From: Streptomyces sp. NBC_00878
GTDB taxonomy: Bacteria; Actinomycetota; Actinomycetes; Streptomycetales; Streptomycetaceae
Assembly (NCBI RefSeq): GCF_026341515.1
Contig: NZ_JAPEOK010000001.1
Location: forward strand, 7,068,001-7,132,000
Direction: 5' to 3'
Length of the DNA: 64,000 bases
This document shows, in pieces, positions 9,946-22,165 of the stretch (its first letter is position 1; each line of letters opens with the position of its first letter). The notes beneath the pieces were generated by a model that saw only the letters and a program-made list of their open reading frames with translations, did not search any database and was not told the DNA's origin. Made by a program: the position numbers and the translations under genes.

Positions 9946-10358
9946 CGCTCTGTCCCTCCGACGCCCCTTTCCATCGCACCACGGAGGTGCGCTGCAGGCG
10001 AGGCGAGCGGTCCGGCGACCGCCGGCGATCACCATGCCCGCCTGGATCGTCCTCTTCGCTGACACTGGTACCTGACACCAATAAGGCCGGACAGCGGCGG
10101 ACACCGCCGAACCTCGACGTACAGCCGGTCGAGGCGGGAGACGAGTTGGCCGACGTTCCAGGAGCCCCACGAGCTGGCCACCGGAAAAACGCCGGGGCCG
10201 ACCACCAGCGACCGACAGTGACAGTCGAGCTACAACCGCCAACGGTGTAGCCCCAGGTCACAGCCCCCCGGCCATATGGGTTACCACCCGAGGGTGGACG
10301 TCAGGCAAGATGGGGTGTATCTCCCCACTGCCGATTTCAAGCGTCCGGACGGTTTCTC
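9946..10358. other. Intergenic region between GNAT gene and ettA
   Basis: About 410 bases between two divergent genes. It should contain both promoters. I see no RNA gene, repeat or credible small gene. Confidence 0.5.
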
Positions 10359-12023
<1,665 letters not shown>

Positions 12024-12025
12024 TC

Positions 12026-12463
12026 TTGCGGCATATCTACCGCTGCCCGCTGCGCTGGGCGGACATGGACGCGTACGGCCACATCAACAACGTGGTCTTC
12101 CTCCGCTATCTGGAGGAGGCGCGTATCGACTTCCTGTTCCGCCCGGACAAGGATTTCCAGCAGGGGTCCGTGGTGGCACGCCATGAGATCGACTACAAGC
12201 AGCAGTTGGTCCACCGGCACACCCCGGTGGACATCGAGCTGTGGGTCACGCAGATAAGGGCGGCGTCGTTCACCGTCGCGTACGAGGTCAAGGACTCGGA
12301 CCAGGTGTACGTCCGGGCCCAGACGGTCGTCGTGCCGTTCGACTTCGAGGCGCAGCGGCCGCGCCGTCTCACCACCGCGGAGCAGGAGTTCCTCGCGGAG
12401 TACGCGGACGACGAGGCTGACGAGGGCGACGGGGACGACCCCGCGGGGGCCGTTGCGGCATGA
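12026..12463 (+). CDS. 4HBT-type acyl-CoA thioesterase
   Basis: 145-residue hot-dog fold thioesterase. The 4-hydroxybenzoyl-CoA thioesterase motif is clear: RWADMDAYGHINNVVFLRY, with the catalytic Asp and the GHINN turn, then EEARIDFLF. The rest follows the hot-dog strands (VVARHEIDYKQQLV, VDIELWVTQI, SFTVAYEV). The acidic C-terminal tail is not part of the domain. TTG at 12026 is chosen because family similarity starts there and it follows the ettA stop by two bases; CTG at 12020 is the alternative. Its physiological acyl-CoA is unknown. Confidence 0.85.
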   Translation: MRHIYRCPLRWADMDAYGHINNVVFLRYLEEARIDFLFRPDKDFQQGSVVARHEIDYKQQLVHRHTPVDIELWVTQIRAASFTVAYEVKDSDQVYVRAQTVVVPFDFEAQRPRRLTTAEQEFLAEYADDEADEGDGDDPAGAVAA

Positions 12464-13206
12464 CTGCCCTGCACCTCGCCGACGAGGGGGAGGCGGCGGA
12501 CCTCGCCGCCTTCCTGGCCCGGCTGATCCACTACGACCGCGCGGCCGCGGTGCGGCTGCAGGCGTCGGGGACGACGCTCGCGGTGTTCGGCAGGCCACCG
12601 TCGTTCGAGGTGCTCGCGATCCGTACGGCACGCCTCGCGAAGCCGTACGAGAACGGTCTCGACGTCTCGCTCGATGTGACCGTCTCGGCCGGTGAACTCC
12701 TGGAGTCCCTCGACGAGTCGGCGGCCACCGCGACCGTGCCCGCCGCCGTCACCGGCCCGCCGTGGGCCGGGGTACTGCCGCCCCGCGGGGGCTGGCGGCC
12801 CGAGCCGGGACTGCCCGGGCCCGACGCGGTACGGGCGATGGTGGCCGGGGCGGTCGCAGAATTCCGGTCGCGTATCGACGAGTTGGCACCCGAGGGGCGT
12901 ACGCGGGCCGCGCTCGACCGGATCGGGCGGGAGATCTGGTCCCGGCCCGTCGGCGACACCGAGCTCCCCGTGCGGGCCGCGCACGCCGCCCAGTCGCTGG
13001 GCTTCCTGCGGCCCGCCGCGCACACGGCCCCGCCCGCGAACGGGGCCCCGCCCGCGCGCACGGTTCCGCCCGCGAACGGGGCCACGCCCGATGAGGCCGT
13101 ACTGCGGCTGCTCTCGTCGGGTGCGTGGCTCAGGCTGCGTACGCCGTACGGGTCGATCGCCGTACGCAGGGCGGGACTTGGGGCGTTGGACGTCAGCGTT
13201 CGCTGA
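12460..13206 (+). CDS. Conserved actinobacterial protein of unknown function
   Basis: 248 residues. The start overlaps the thioesterase stop (ATGA), so it is coupled to the ettA-thioesterase unit. No domain is recognised. The first 100 residues look like a compact alpha/beta fold. Residues near 188-210 hold a degenerate APPANG/VPPANGATP repeat, a Pro/Ala linker. The final 40 residues (LLSSGAWLRLRTPYGSIAVRRAGLGALDVS) look like a second small beta unit. It has no signal peptide or membrane span and is likely cytoplasmic. Codon use matches the neighbours, so it is a real gene. Confidence 0.75.
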   Translation: MTALHLADEGEAADLAAFLARLIHYDRAAAVRLQASGTTLAVFGRPPSFEVLAIRTARLAKPYENGLDVSLDVTVSAGELLESLDESAATATVPAAVTGPPWAGVLPPRGGWRPEPGLPGPDAVRAMVAGAVAEFRSRIDELAPEGRTRAALDRIGREIWSRPVGDTELPVRAAHAAQSLGFLRPAAHTAPPANGAPPARTVPPANGATPDEAVLRLLSSGAWLRLRTPYGSIAVRRAGLGALDVSVR

Positions 13207-13276
13207 GCACCTGACCCCTTCCTTCTCCATTTACTGGTTACTGGCGGCTCGCCATGTCCAGGCCGCCGTTGGCCGG

Positions 13277-14235
<959 letters not shown>

Positions 14236-14239
<4 letters not shown>

Positions 14240-14547
14240 CGGGCAGCTCCCGTGGTGATCGTCGTCGAGGGCACGTCTCCGCCCGTGCCGGTCGCTGTGG
14301 AGGGTGCGTTTGTGTTTACGTTTCTGCCTGTTGCGGTCGTGGTGGAGGGTGCCTCTCCGCTGGTGTCAGTTGTCCTGGAGGGCCCGTTTCCGCTGGTGCC
14401 GCTCGTAGTGGACGGCACGCTCCCGCCCCTGCCTGGCGTTGTGGAAGGCGCGCTTCCGCCCGTGCCGGTCGGCGTCGTGCAGAGCACGGTTCCGTGCGTG
14501 CCGGTCGTCGTCGTGCAGAGCGTGCTTCCGGCCGTGGCGGTTGTCAT
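14236..14547 (-). CDS. Thr/Ser/Gly-rich repeat ORF coupled on both sides in an ABC operon
   Basis: 103 residues. The ATG (14547) overlaps the stop of the upstream permease as ATGA, and its own stop overlaps the ATPase start as ATGA. That is the arrangement of a translated operon member. The protein is built of about six degenerate units of 11-13 residues: GTGGSAPSTTP, GRGGSVPSTTS, GTSGNGPSRTT, DTSGEAPSTTT and so on. It has no signal peptide and no domain. It may be a genuine linker-like protein, or a repeat expansion kept open because it couples translation of the ATPase to the permease. I could not compare it with other species. Confidence 0.5.
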
Positions 14548-17500
14548 CGGCCGTCCCCCGCCCGCAGTTCCCTGATCGAGCCCCGCCGGCCCGTCCACCA
14601 CGCCTGGCCCGCCGCGACGCCCGCCGTGAGGAGGAGCACGGTCAGGGCGGGCAGGACGAGGGATGCCGGGTCGGTGTGCAGCGCGGCCGTGCCGGGCGGA
14701 GGCGTCCCGCCGGGAGTGGCGAGGGCGATCGCCGTCAGGTCGATGCCGGGGGCCAGGAGGCGGATCGTCGCCCAGCCGGTCAGCGTGCCGCCCGCCGCGG
14801 CGAGGAGGGCCTGAGGCAGCGCCTCCAGTACGAGCAGTCGGCGGCCCTGACCCCGGGTGAGGCCCATGGTGCGCAGCCGGGCCAGCAGGGCGGCGCGTTC
14901 CGGTGCCGCGCGCACCAGGGCTAGCAGCAGCGCGAGTACGGCGTATCCGGAGCCCGCCGCGACCGCCGCCGTGTAGATGCGTTCCGCGCCCGACTGGAGG
15001 GGGGAGTCGACGTACTGCGCGCGTTCCTCCGAGCGCAGTCGTACGTCCGTGCCGGTGGGGGAGTCGGTGCCGGTCGCGGCGTCGGCACCGGCACCGGCAT
15101 CCGCATCGGCACCGCCATCCGCATCGGCTGCCTTGCGGAGGGCGGCCCCGTTTAGGTCGTCGCCTGTCACCAGTAGCGCGGTCGGGCGGGCGGCGACGGT
15201 GCCGAGGCCGGTGCGGTCCACGACGAGGAAGTCCGTTCCCGACACCGCCGGGGTCAGGTCGCGTACGAGGGTGATGCGGACGGAGACCGTACTGCCGTCC
15301 TCCAGGCGTACGGAGAAGGGCTGGGTGCCGTAGCGGTCGGCGACCGTGGGGGAGGCGAGGGCGGGGAGCGGCTGCTGGGCCGAGTCGTCGGCGCCGGCTT
15401 CTGCCAAGCCGCTCGCCCCGGAGTTTTCCGGCTTCGCCGAGCCTTCCGGCTTCGCCGAACCCGTTCGTCCTGCCTTCGGTGCCTTCGGTGCCTTCAAGTC
15501 GCCCGCCGGGAACGCCCCCATTCCGGTCCGCCCGGAGAGCCGTGCGTACCCCTCCGGGTCCACCCCGGCCACGGGCACCGTCTGCGCGCCGCCCCCGGGC
15601 TTCGCCTCGTACGCGATGCTCAGGGCGGTGGTCTCCTGGACGCCGGGGACCGAGCGGATCCGCTCGGGCAGGGCGGTCGGCAGGGGCCCGAGCGTCTCGA
15701 CGCGCGCGTCCGCGCCGAGGGTGAGGAGGGCCGCCCGGTCTCGCGCGTCCGCGACGCCCGCGAGGACGGAACCGCCGAACGCGGCGGTGGTGAGCGCCGT
15801 CAGCAGGGCGAGCAGGGGGAGCACCGCGGAGACGGAGGTGCGGCCCGCGCGCGCCAGCGAGAGATGGCCGACCGCGCCGCGCAGCCGGCCGGCGGGGCGG
15901 GCCAGCCAGCGCAGCGGCAGCGGATAGAGCCGGACCAGGACGAGTGCGGCGATGACACCGACCAACACCGGTGCCAGTGAGACGAGTTGATCGCCGGAGC
16001 CGCCCAGGCCGAGGGCGCCTCCGCCGTCCGGGCTCAGCGATCCGCCCGCCCCGCCTGTCCCGCCCGTGTCGCCGGATCCGGCGGCCCCGCCCGAGGTTCC
16101 CCGCCTTCGCAGTGTGAACACCGCACCCGACGCCAGTACGAGCAGGGTGAGTTCGGCGACGGTACGGCGTCGCGACGGACGTACGGCCGCGAGGTCCTCG
16201 CGAGCTCCGTGGACGCGTACGGCGCGGTGGGCGGCAGCGGCGCGCAGGGGGAGCGCGGCGCAGGCGAGGAGCGCGATCGCCAGGGCGGCGCCGACGGCGT
16301 ACCGCGAGCGGCCGTACGGGAGGACGAGCAGTACGCCCGTGAGGCCGAGCGTGGCGGCCGGCAGGGTGACAACCGCCGTCTCGGCGAACAGCCGTGCCGT
16401 GAGGCCGCGCAGGGAGGCTCCGCGGGCGCGGAGGAGGGCGAGTTCGCTGCGGCGGCGGTCGGCGGCGAGGCCACCGGCCATGAGGAGGACGACGACCGCG
16501 ACCGTACCGGTGCCGAAGGCGGCGACGGCGACGAGGGGGCGGATACCGGAACGGAGTTCGGCGTACGAGGTGAAGACGTCGTCGAGCTCTGTGCTCGCGT
16601 CGGCGTCCGGGTCCGCCGTGACCTCACGCACCTTCAGCAGGCCCGGGCCGGACTCCAGCGTGGCGATGGCCTTGCCCAGGCGGGGCAGCTCGTTCGCGGT
16701 CAAGGCGGCGGGATCCGGGGCGAGTTGCCAGTAGCGCGCGGGGGCGCCCGGGGTGCCGAGCAGCGCGGGGGCCGCGTCCGGGGACAGGAGCAGGGCGGCC
16801 AGCCAGTACGTCTCCGGCTCGCCGCCCTGGGTCGGGGGCCGGATGAGGGACGGGGTACGCAGGAGGGGCTGGGTTGCCCAGTAGGCGCCCTCGGGGTCGC
16901 GCGGGGCGACGATGCCGGTGACACGGACGGCGAGCGGGCCGCGCGCCACGCCGGGGACGTGGATCACCGAACCCACCTTGATCCGGAGGGGGTCGGCCGT
17001 CTCCTGGGTGACCGCGGCCTCCACTTCCGGGGTCGCGGCGGTCACCGTGCCCTCGGCGCGCGGGAGGCGGCCCGCACGCAGCCGGGAGTGCTCGGCGAGG
17101 CCCTCGTGCGCCGCGAGCGACATCTGCGCGGGCCGTCCGCTCGGCCTCGGCAGCCAAGTCTCCGCCGCCTCAAGGGCGGTGACGTTGCGGACGCCGTACG
17201 TGGACTGCCCGGGGTCGGTGACGAGGGGCCGTTCGAGCACATTCAGCAGGCGGCCGTACTGCTCGCGCAGGGTGGCCGGGCGCAGCGCCGACTCCCGTTC
17301 CTTCTGCGGAAGATCGATGGCCGGTTGCATGGCGAACAGTTGGAGGGAGGTGTTGCGTGGCGTCGCCTCGACGACGGCCTGGCGCAGGCCCTCGTCCTCG
17401 TAACGGTCGACGGCACGCGGGAAGGCCGCGGCCAGACAGACCGTCGCCAGCACGAGCAGCCCGAGGGCCATGGCGGCCCCGGGAGCGGCACGGAGGCGGG

Positions 17501-17843
17501 TTCGGACCCAGGGGACGACGGGGCTGTTGCCCGGGCGACGGAAGCCCGCCCGCGCCCAGGGGCGGGGGCGGCGGCTGGAGTCGGAGCTGGCCCCGGCCCC
17601 GGCCCCGGTTCCGGTTCCGATTCCGGTTCCGGTTCCGAATCCGGTTTCGAATCCGGTTTCGGTTCCAGGGCCCGTGGCGGCTCCGGTCTCGCCACCTCCA
17701 CCTCCACCTCCACCTCCACGGCCACCGACACCCTCACCGGTCTCGCCACCGGCACCGACACCGGAACCGCCACCGTCAGGGGAACCCAGTCCGTCCTTCT
17801 CCCCTCGCCGATCCCCGAACCACCGACGTCCCACCTCACTCAC
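14544..17843 (-). CDS. Giant FtsX-like ABC permease with Gly-rich N-terminus
   Basis: About 1,100 residues. The first 90 residues are low complexity: Gly runs, then a GT/GF/ET dipeptide-like ladder (ETGFETGFGTGTGIGTGTG), which at DNA level is a GGTTCC-type hexamer repeat around 17610-17670. The first membrane span follows (AMALGLLVLATVCLAAAFP), then a large extracytoplasmic domain. A central bundle of spans (VAVAAFGTGTVAVVVLLMAG; FAETAVVTLPAATLGLTGVL) and a terminal bundle (YAVLALLLALVRAAPERA; PALTVLLLTAGVAAGQAW) follow, the layout of a duplicated FtsX/MacB permease. The start is GTG 17843 or 17846, overlapping the upstream permease. It works with the ATPase at 13277-14239. Transport substrate unknown. 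Confidence 0.82.
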   Translation of the reverse strand: MSEVGRRWFGDRRGEKDGLGSPDGGGSGVGAGGETGEGVGGRGGGGGGGGGETGAATGPGTETGFETGFGTGTGIGTGTGAGAGASSDSSRRPRPWARAGFRRPGNSPVVPWVRTRLRAAPGAAMALGLLVLATVCLAAAFPRAVDRYEDEGLRQAVVEATPRNTSLQLFAMQPAIDLPQKERESALRPATLREQYGRLLNVLERPLVTDPGQSTYGVRNVTALEAAETWLPRPSGRPAQMSLAAHEGLAEHSRLRAGRLPRAEGTVTAATPEVEAAVTQETADPLRIKVGSVIHVPGVARGPLAVRVTGIVAPRDPEGAYWATQPLLRTPSLIRPPTQGGEPETYWLAALLLSPDAAPALLGTPGAPARYWQLAPDPAALTANELPRLGKAIATLESGPGLLKVREVTADPDADASTELDDVFTSYAELRSGIRPLVAVAAFGTGTVAVVVLLMAGGLAADRRRSELALLRARGASLRGLTARLFAETAVVTLPAATLGLTGVLLVLPYGRSRYAVGAALAIALLACAALPLRAAAAHRAVRVHGAREDLAAVRPSRRRTVAELTLLVLASGAVFTLRRRGTSGGAAGSGDTGGTGGAGGSLSPDGGGALGLGGSGDQLVSLAPVLVGVIAALVLVRLYPLPLRWLARPAGRLRGAVGHLSLARAGRTSVSAVLPLLALLTALTTAAFGGSVLAGVADARDRAALLTLGADARVETLGPLPTALPERIRSVPGVQETTALSIAYEAKPGGGAQTVPVAGVDPEGYARLSGRTGMGAFPAGDLKAPKAPKAGRTGSAKPEGSAKPENSGASGLAEAGADDSAQQPLPALASPTVADRYGTQPFSVRLEDGSTVSVRITLVRDLTPAVSGTDFLVVDRTGLGTVAARPTALLVTGDDLNGAALRKAADADGGADADAGAGADAATGTDSPTGTDVRLRSEERAQYVDSPLQSGAERIYTAAVAAGSGYAVLALLLALVRAAPERAALLARLRTMGLTRGQGRRLLVLEALPQALLAAAGGTLTGWATIRLLAPGIDLTAIALATPGGTPPPGTAALHTDPASLVLPALTVLLLTAGVAAGQAWWTGRRGSIRELRAGDGR

Positions 17844-20800
17844 CACCCTGCTCGTGCAGCGAACGCAACCACCGCAACGAAGCCACCGCATCCCCCCGCC
17901 GCAGCGCCAGTACCGCGGTGACGATCAGGGGCGCGATCACCACACCGGCCAGCAGCAACGCGACCTGGGCGGGCGGGAGTTGCACCAGTACCTCCGGGAC
18001 CGGCCGAGTGGCCCGGGACGTCAGCACGATCAACGGGATCACCGCCCGGGTCAGCACCGCCCCCAGCGCCAGGCCCACCACCAACGCCAGCGCCACCAGT
18101 ACGGCCTGCTCGGCCGCGACCAGGCGGGCGAGCTGCCGTCGCGGCGCGCCCAGTGCCCGGAGCAGTGCGAACTCGGCACCCCGCTCCCGCAGGGACCCCG
18201 CCGTGCTCACGGCGAAGCCGACCGCGGCCAGTGCGGCGGCGACCACGGACGCCGCGGTGAATGCCGACTCCGGCCCCGCCCCGAAGGGGTCGTCCCGCAG
18301 CCGCTCCGCGATCTCGTCGCGCACGACCACCTGCGACGGCTCCACATCGGGCCGCGCGCGCAACTCCGCGGCCACCCGCCCCTCGGCGCCCGGAGCGGTC
18401 CGCAGCCACCACTCGGTGGGCGCCACGCTCTCGCCGTACCGCTGCTCCAACACCCGGTTCACGGACCGGAGATCGACCAGCAACGCCCCGCCGGAACCGT
18501 CCCCGCCACCGCCGGCGGCGTCTCCGGCTCCGGATCGGGCTCCGGCTCTGGCTCCGGAATCCTCCGTGGTCGGCAGCGCCCGGACGCTCCCCACGATCCG
18601 CACCGTCACGGTCGAGCCCGCGAACGCCACGCTCACCCGTTGCCCCGTGCGCGCGCCCGCGGCCTTCAGGAAGGCGTCGGTCGCCACCGCGGTGACCTCG
18701 GGTGCGGCGGGCCGTGCCGCCCGCAGCCGGAGCGTCAACGTCGAGAGTTCCCAGGTGTATTCGCTGGGGATGTATCCGGTTCCGTAGCTGACCTTCAGCG
18801 GGCTCGTCGACTCCAGGCGGGGGCGGGTCGGCCCGTTGCCCGCCTTGGGATCCACCGTGGTGCTGTTGGAACGGGACGTCACCGTCCAGGAGCCGGGCTC
18901 CCGGAGGCGCCGCTCCGAGCCGTCGGGTGCGGTCGTCGTCAACTCCTCGACGGACAGCTGGTGTTGCTCGGCGCGCCCCGACGGCTGGCGCATGTCCAGT
19001 TGAAACCCGGCCAGCGAGAGCGGCTCGGCCGCCCGGCCGGTCGGCGCCTCGGCGGCCCGCGCCAGATCCAGGGTGAGCCGGTGCGCCCGGCCGTCGGCGG
19101 GCAGTTCACCGATAGGAAGGCTGTACGGAGTGCCGTACCGGTCCTCCAGCGTCACCGTCACGTCGGCCGTCATCTCGGAGCGGTACGCGCCCGAGTCCGA
19201 GCCTTCCACAGAATCTGAGCCCGAGCTCTCGTCCGCCCCGACTCCCGCCGCCCGGATCCGCAGCGCCAGCCCCAGCCGCGTACTCCCCTTCGGCAGAGCC
19301 GTGCCCACCGGAGCGGTCTCCTCCGGCCGCAGCCGCGCCAGCACCTGCTCGGCCGACTCCTCCGCGAGATCCCCGCGCATCAGCATTCCGCCCCCGCCCG
19401 CGCCCTCATCCCCGTCCCCGCCCGCGGAGTCCACCGCGTCCGTCGCGCCCACCGCGTCCGCCGTGTCCAGCGCCAGTACGGTCGCCGTCCGGTTCCCGGA
19501 GAGCGGCAGCGTCGTACGCACCGCGGGAGCGGCTCCGCGTACGCCGTCGATGTCGGCGTAGATCCCGGCGCGCCCCAACCCGCCCTCGCCGCCGCTGCCG
19601 AGTACGCGTACGGACGTACCGGCCCGGAAGTCTGCCTGGTCGTCCTGCGAGCGGTCCCACGACGCGCCCTGGCCGATCGCGAGCATGCCCATGGCGATGG
19701 CGAGCACGAGCAGCAGTACGGGCCCGGCGCCGCGCATCGGGCGGCGGCTGAACTGCCAGCCCGCGAGAGCCGTCGGCAGCCCCCGGCCGCTCGCCGCGCG
19801 CCGTTCGGCGAGGCGGGCGACGGGCGGCAGCAGACGCAGGGTGAGCACGGTTCCGGCGAGCAGGGCGAGCGCGGGCGCGGAGACGAGGAGCGGGTCGATG
19901 CCGAGAGTGCCGGAGAGGTCGCCGGTGACGGCCCCGGATGTCTGCCCGCTCAACTGCCAGTAGGCGACGGCCGCGATCACCAGCAGGCCCACGTCCGCAC
20001 CGGCCCGTACCGGCGCGGGCAGCGACGGGGCCCGGCCGCCCGCCGAACCGGGGGACCCCGCGGTGAGCGCGGGCACGGTCACCGCCAGCGCGCATCCCAG
20101 GGCGACCCCGGCCGACACCGCCCACACGCCACCGTCCGCCACCGAGGTGTCCAGCCGCAGCCCGAGCCGCGACAGCGCCCCCTGTCCTGCCAGCAGCCGC
20201 GTCAACGGCCCGGCGAGCAGCGGCGCGCACACGGCGGCCGGTACCGCGAGGAGCAACGCCTCAAGACCCGCGAGCCCCGCCACCCGTCGGCGCGAACCGC
20301 CACGCGCCCGCAACAGCCGGGTCTCGCCCGCCCGTTCGACGCTCAGCAGCCGGGCCACGAGCAGCAGCGCGTATCCGGCGAGCAGCGCCAGTTGCAGCGC
20401 CACGATCAACAGCGTCGAACGGGAGACCAGCAACGACCGCTCTACCCGGTCGAGTTCCTCCGGCAGTGCGGTAGTGACGGCCGTGGTGCCGTGCAGGGAG
20501 GGGGACTTGAGCAGCGCTCGCGGGCCGGTGCGGGCCGCGTCCCGCAGGGCGTCGATCCGCCCGGTCGTCAGCGTCGAGAAGCCGGCGGACGCCAGCCAGC
20601 CGGTCGATCCGGCGCTCACCGCGGGCTTTTGACGTGACGTTCCCGCCAGCACCGAGGGATCGGCGAGCAGTGGCCCGTACGTCGTGAAGTCGACCTTGCT
20701 GATGCCGCGTCCGCGCAGATCGTCCAACTGCCAGTAGGGCGAGGTGACTTGGGTGGGCCGGTACAGCCCGGTCACCAGGATCCGTACCTTCGGACCGTCG

Positions 20801-21360
20801 AACCGGTCGACGAGCGTCAGCCGTGCCCCCGGCTTCAGCGCCAACTGCCGCGCCGCCGCCTCGGGAAGGGCCACCTCGATCTCGCCGCCATCACCGCCAC
20901 TGCCGCCGCTTCTCGTGGCACGAGGCAGGCGCCCTAAGGCCATTCGCACCTGTGTCCGGTCCAGCGCCGCGAAGTGCGTGAGATCCGGGTCCCCCGACCG
21001 TGCGGCGGCCGGCTGCGACGACCTCGGCAGCGCGTACGGCCCCGATCGCGTCAGCGTCCGCAGTGTCACCGGCAGCCCGTCGAAGGTGCGCCGCGCTCCC
21101 TCCCGTACGGCCTTGTCGGCGGCCGCGCGTTCCCGAGGGGGCACGTCGGCCTTGACGATCAGGGCGGTGGCAGCCGCGCTCTCCGTATCCGCCGCGCCCT
21201 GAGTCGTGTCGACGAGCGAGTGGCGCAGTGCTGCGTCACCGATCGCGCCCGAGTAGGCCGCGAGGGTCGCCAGCACCGCAGTGGTCAGCACGACGCTGAT
21301 CAGCGCGGCGGACAACAGCAGGCGGTGCGCCCACACGCGCGAAAAGACGAACCCCGTCAC
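17836..21360 (-). CDS. Giant FtsX-like ABC permease
   Basis: 1,174 residues, first gene of the operon. An N-terminal span (LLLSAALISVVLTTAVLATL) is followed by an extracytoplasmic domain, a central membrane block (LLIVALQLALLAGYALLLVA; AGLAGLEALLLAVPAAVCA), a second large outer domain, and a C-terminal FtsX block. That block reads VVAAALAAVGFAVSTAGSLRERGAEFALLRALGAPRRQL, the coupling-helix signature of this family. The last residues overlap the next permease. Two non-identical large permeases plus one ATPase suggest a heterodimeric MacB-like machine without its own membrane-fusion protein. The long internal Ser/Gly/Asp stretches in the outer domains are poorly conserved in such proteins. Confidence 0.85.
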   Translation of the reverse strand: MTGFVFSRVWAHRLLLSAALISVVLTTAVLATLAAYSGAIGDAALRHSLVDTTQGAADTESAAATALIVKADVPPRERAAADKAVREGARRTFDGLPVTLRTLTRSGPYALPRSSQPAAARSGDPDLTHFAALDRTQVRMALGRLPRATRSGGSGGDGGEIEVALPEAAARQLALKPGARLTLVDRFDGPKVRILVTGLYRPTQVTSPYWQLDDLRGRGISKVDFTTYGPLLADPSVLAGTSRQKPAVSAGSTGWLASAGFSTLTTGRIDALRDAARTGPRALLKSPSLHGTTAVTTALPEELDRVERSLLVSRSTLLIVALQLALLAGYALLLVARLLSVERAGETRLLRARGGSRRRVAGLAGLEALLLAVPAAVCAPLLAGPLTRLLAGQGALSRLGLRLDTSVADGGVWAVSAGVALGCALAVTVPALTAGSPGSAGGRAPSLPAPVRAGADVGLLVIAAVAYWQLSGQTSGAVTGDLSGTLGIDPLLVSAPALALLAGTVLTLRLLPPVARLAERRAASGRGLPTALAGWQFSRRPMRGAGPVLLLVLAIAMGMLAIGQGASWDRSQDDQADFRAGTSVRVLGSGGEGGLGRAGIYADIDGVRGAAPAVRTTLPLSGNRTATVLALDTADAVGATDAVDSAGGDGDEGAGGGGMLMRGDLAEESAEQVLARLRPEETAPVGTALPKGSTRLGLALRIRAAGVGADESSGSDSVEGSDSGAYRSEMTADVTVTLEDRYGTPYSLPIGELPADGRAHRLTLDLARAAEAPTGRAAEPLSLAGFQLDMRQPSGRAEQHQLSVEELTTTAPDGSERRLREPGSWTVTSRSNSTTVDPKAGNGPTRPRLESTSPLKVSYGTGYIPSEYTWELSTLTLRLRAARPAAPEVTAVATDAFLKAAGARTGQRVSVAFAGSTVTVRIVGSVRALPTTEDSGARAGARSGAGDAAGGGGDGSGGALLVDLRSVNRVLEQRYGESVAPTEWWLRTAPGAEGRVAAELRARPDVEPSQVVVRDEIAERLRDDPFGAGPESAFTAASVVAAALAAVGFAVSTAGSLRERGAEFALLRALGAPRRQLARLVAAEQAVLVALALVVGLALGAVLTRAVIPLIVLTSRATRPVPEVLVQLPPAQVALLLAGVVIAPLIVTAVLALRRGDAVASLRWLRSLHEQGGE

Positions 21361-21549
21361 CCGGCCCCCCGCCGTATTGCTGCATACCGCTGCCGTACCG
21401 CTGCCGTATCGCTGACATCCCGGATCTGGATCTCCGGCGATGTTGTCAGAGCGGGCGGGCTCCGGGTAAGCGCTTGTGAACGGGGCTTGACCGGATCGTG
21501 ACCGGAATCCGGCGACGAGCGACCGGAATCCGCGCGTCAGCGACGGGTT

Positions 21550-21963
21550 TCAGCCCTCCGTGTTCACCATCGACGCCGCCGCGTACGTCAGGTAGCTCCA
21601 CAGCGTGTGCTCGTGCTCCTCGGAGAGGCCGAGCTCGTCGACGGCGACCCGCATGTGCTTCAGCCAGGCGTCGTGCGCCGCGCGGTCGACGGCGAACGGG
21701 GCGTGCCGCATCCGCAGCCGGGGGTGGCCGCGGTTCTCGCTGTACGTGGTCGGGCCGCCCCAGTACTGGATCAGGAACAGGGTGAAGCGCTCCTCGGCCG
21801 GTCCCAGGTCCTCCTCGGGGTACATCGGCCGCAGCAGCGGGTCCTCGGCGACACCCTCGTAGAACCGGTGCACCAGACGCCGGAAGGTCTCCTCGCCGCC
21901 GACCTGCTCGTAGAAGGTCTGCTCCTGAAGCGTGCCGCGCGGAATCTCTTTCACGTCGTCCAT
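21550..21963 (-). CDS. Group II truncated haemoglobin (trHbO-like)
   Basis: 137 residues. It starts TFYEQVGGEETFRRLVHRFYEGVAEDPLLRPMYP, the family signature, with the B-helix aromatic in HRFYEGV, and continues with LFLIQYWGGPTTYSENRGHPRLRMRHAPF. The His in MRHAPF is the proximal haem ligand in group II globins, and the WGGP and Trp in the G helix (DAWLKHM) also fit. Such proteins bind O2, CO or NO and are linked to oxygen or NO stress. The ATG at 21963 is where similarity begins. It has only a weak ribosome binding site. The gene is divergent from the methyltransferase. Confidence 0.9.
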   Translation of the reverse strand: MDDVKEIPRGTLQEQTFYEQVGGEETFRRLVHRFYEGVAEDPLLRPMYPEEDLGPAEERFTLFLIQYWGGPTTYSENRGHPRLRMRHAPFAVDRAAHDAWLKHMRVAVDELGLSEEHEHTLWSYLTYAAASMVNTEG

Positions 21964-22165
21964 GGTCTCAGACCGCGCCCTTGGAGCGGGGGCCAAGGCC
22001 CCCACTCCCGCGATCGAGCGCTGGGCGCTCGCCTCCGTGGCTTTATCGCAGCACAGTGGAGGTGTGACTTCGCTCCCATGACGGGGGCTTCCAACCCGGA
22101 GGTTGCGGTCCAGCCCGAACCGGCCCATAAGGGCGTCAAAAACGTAGCACGACCCGGGAGGCACG

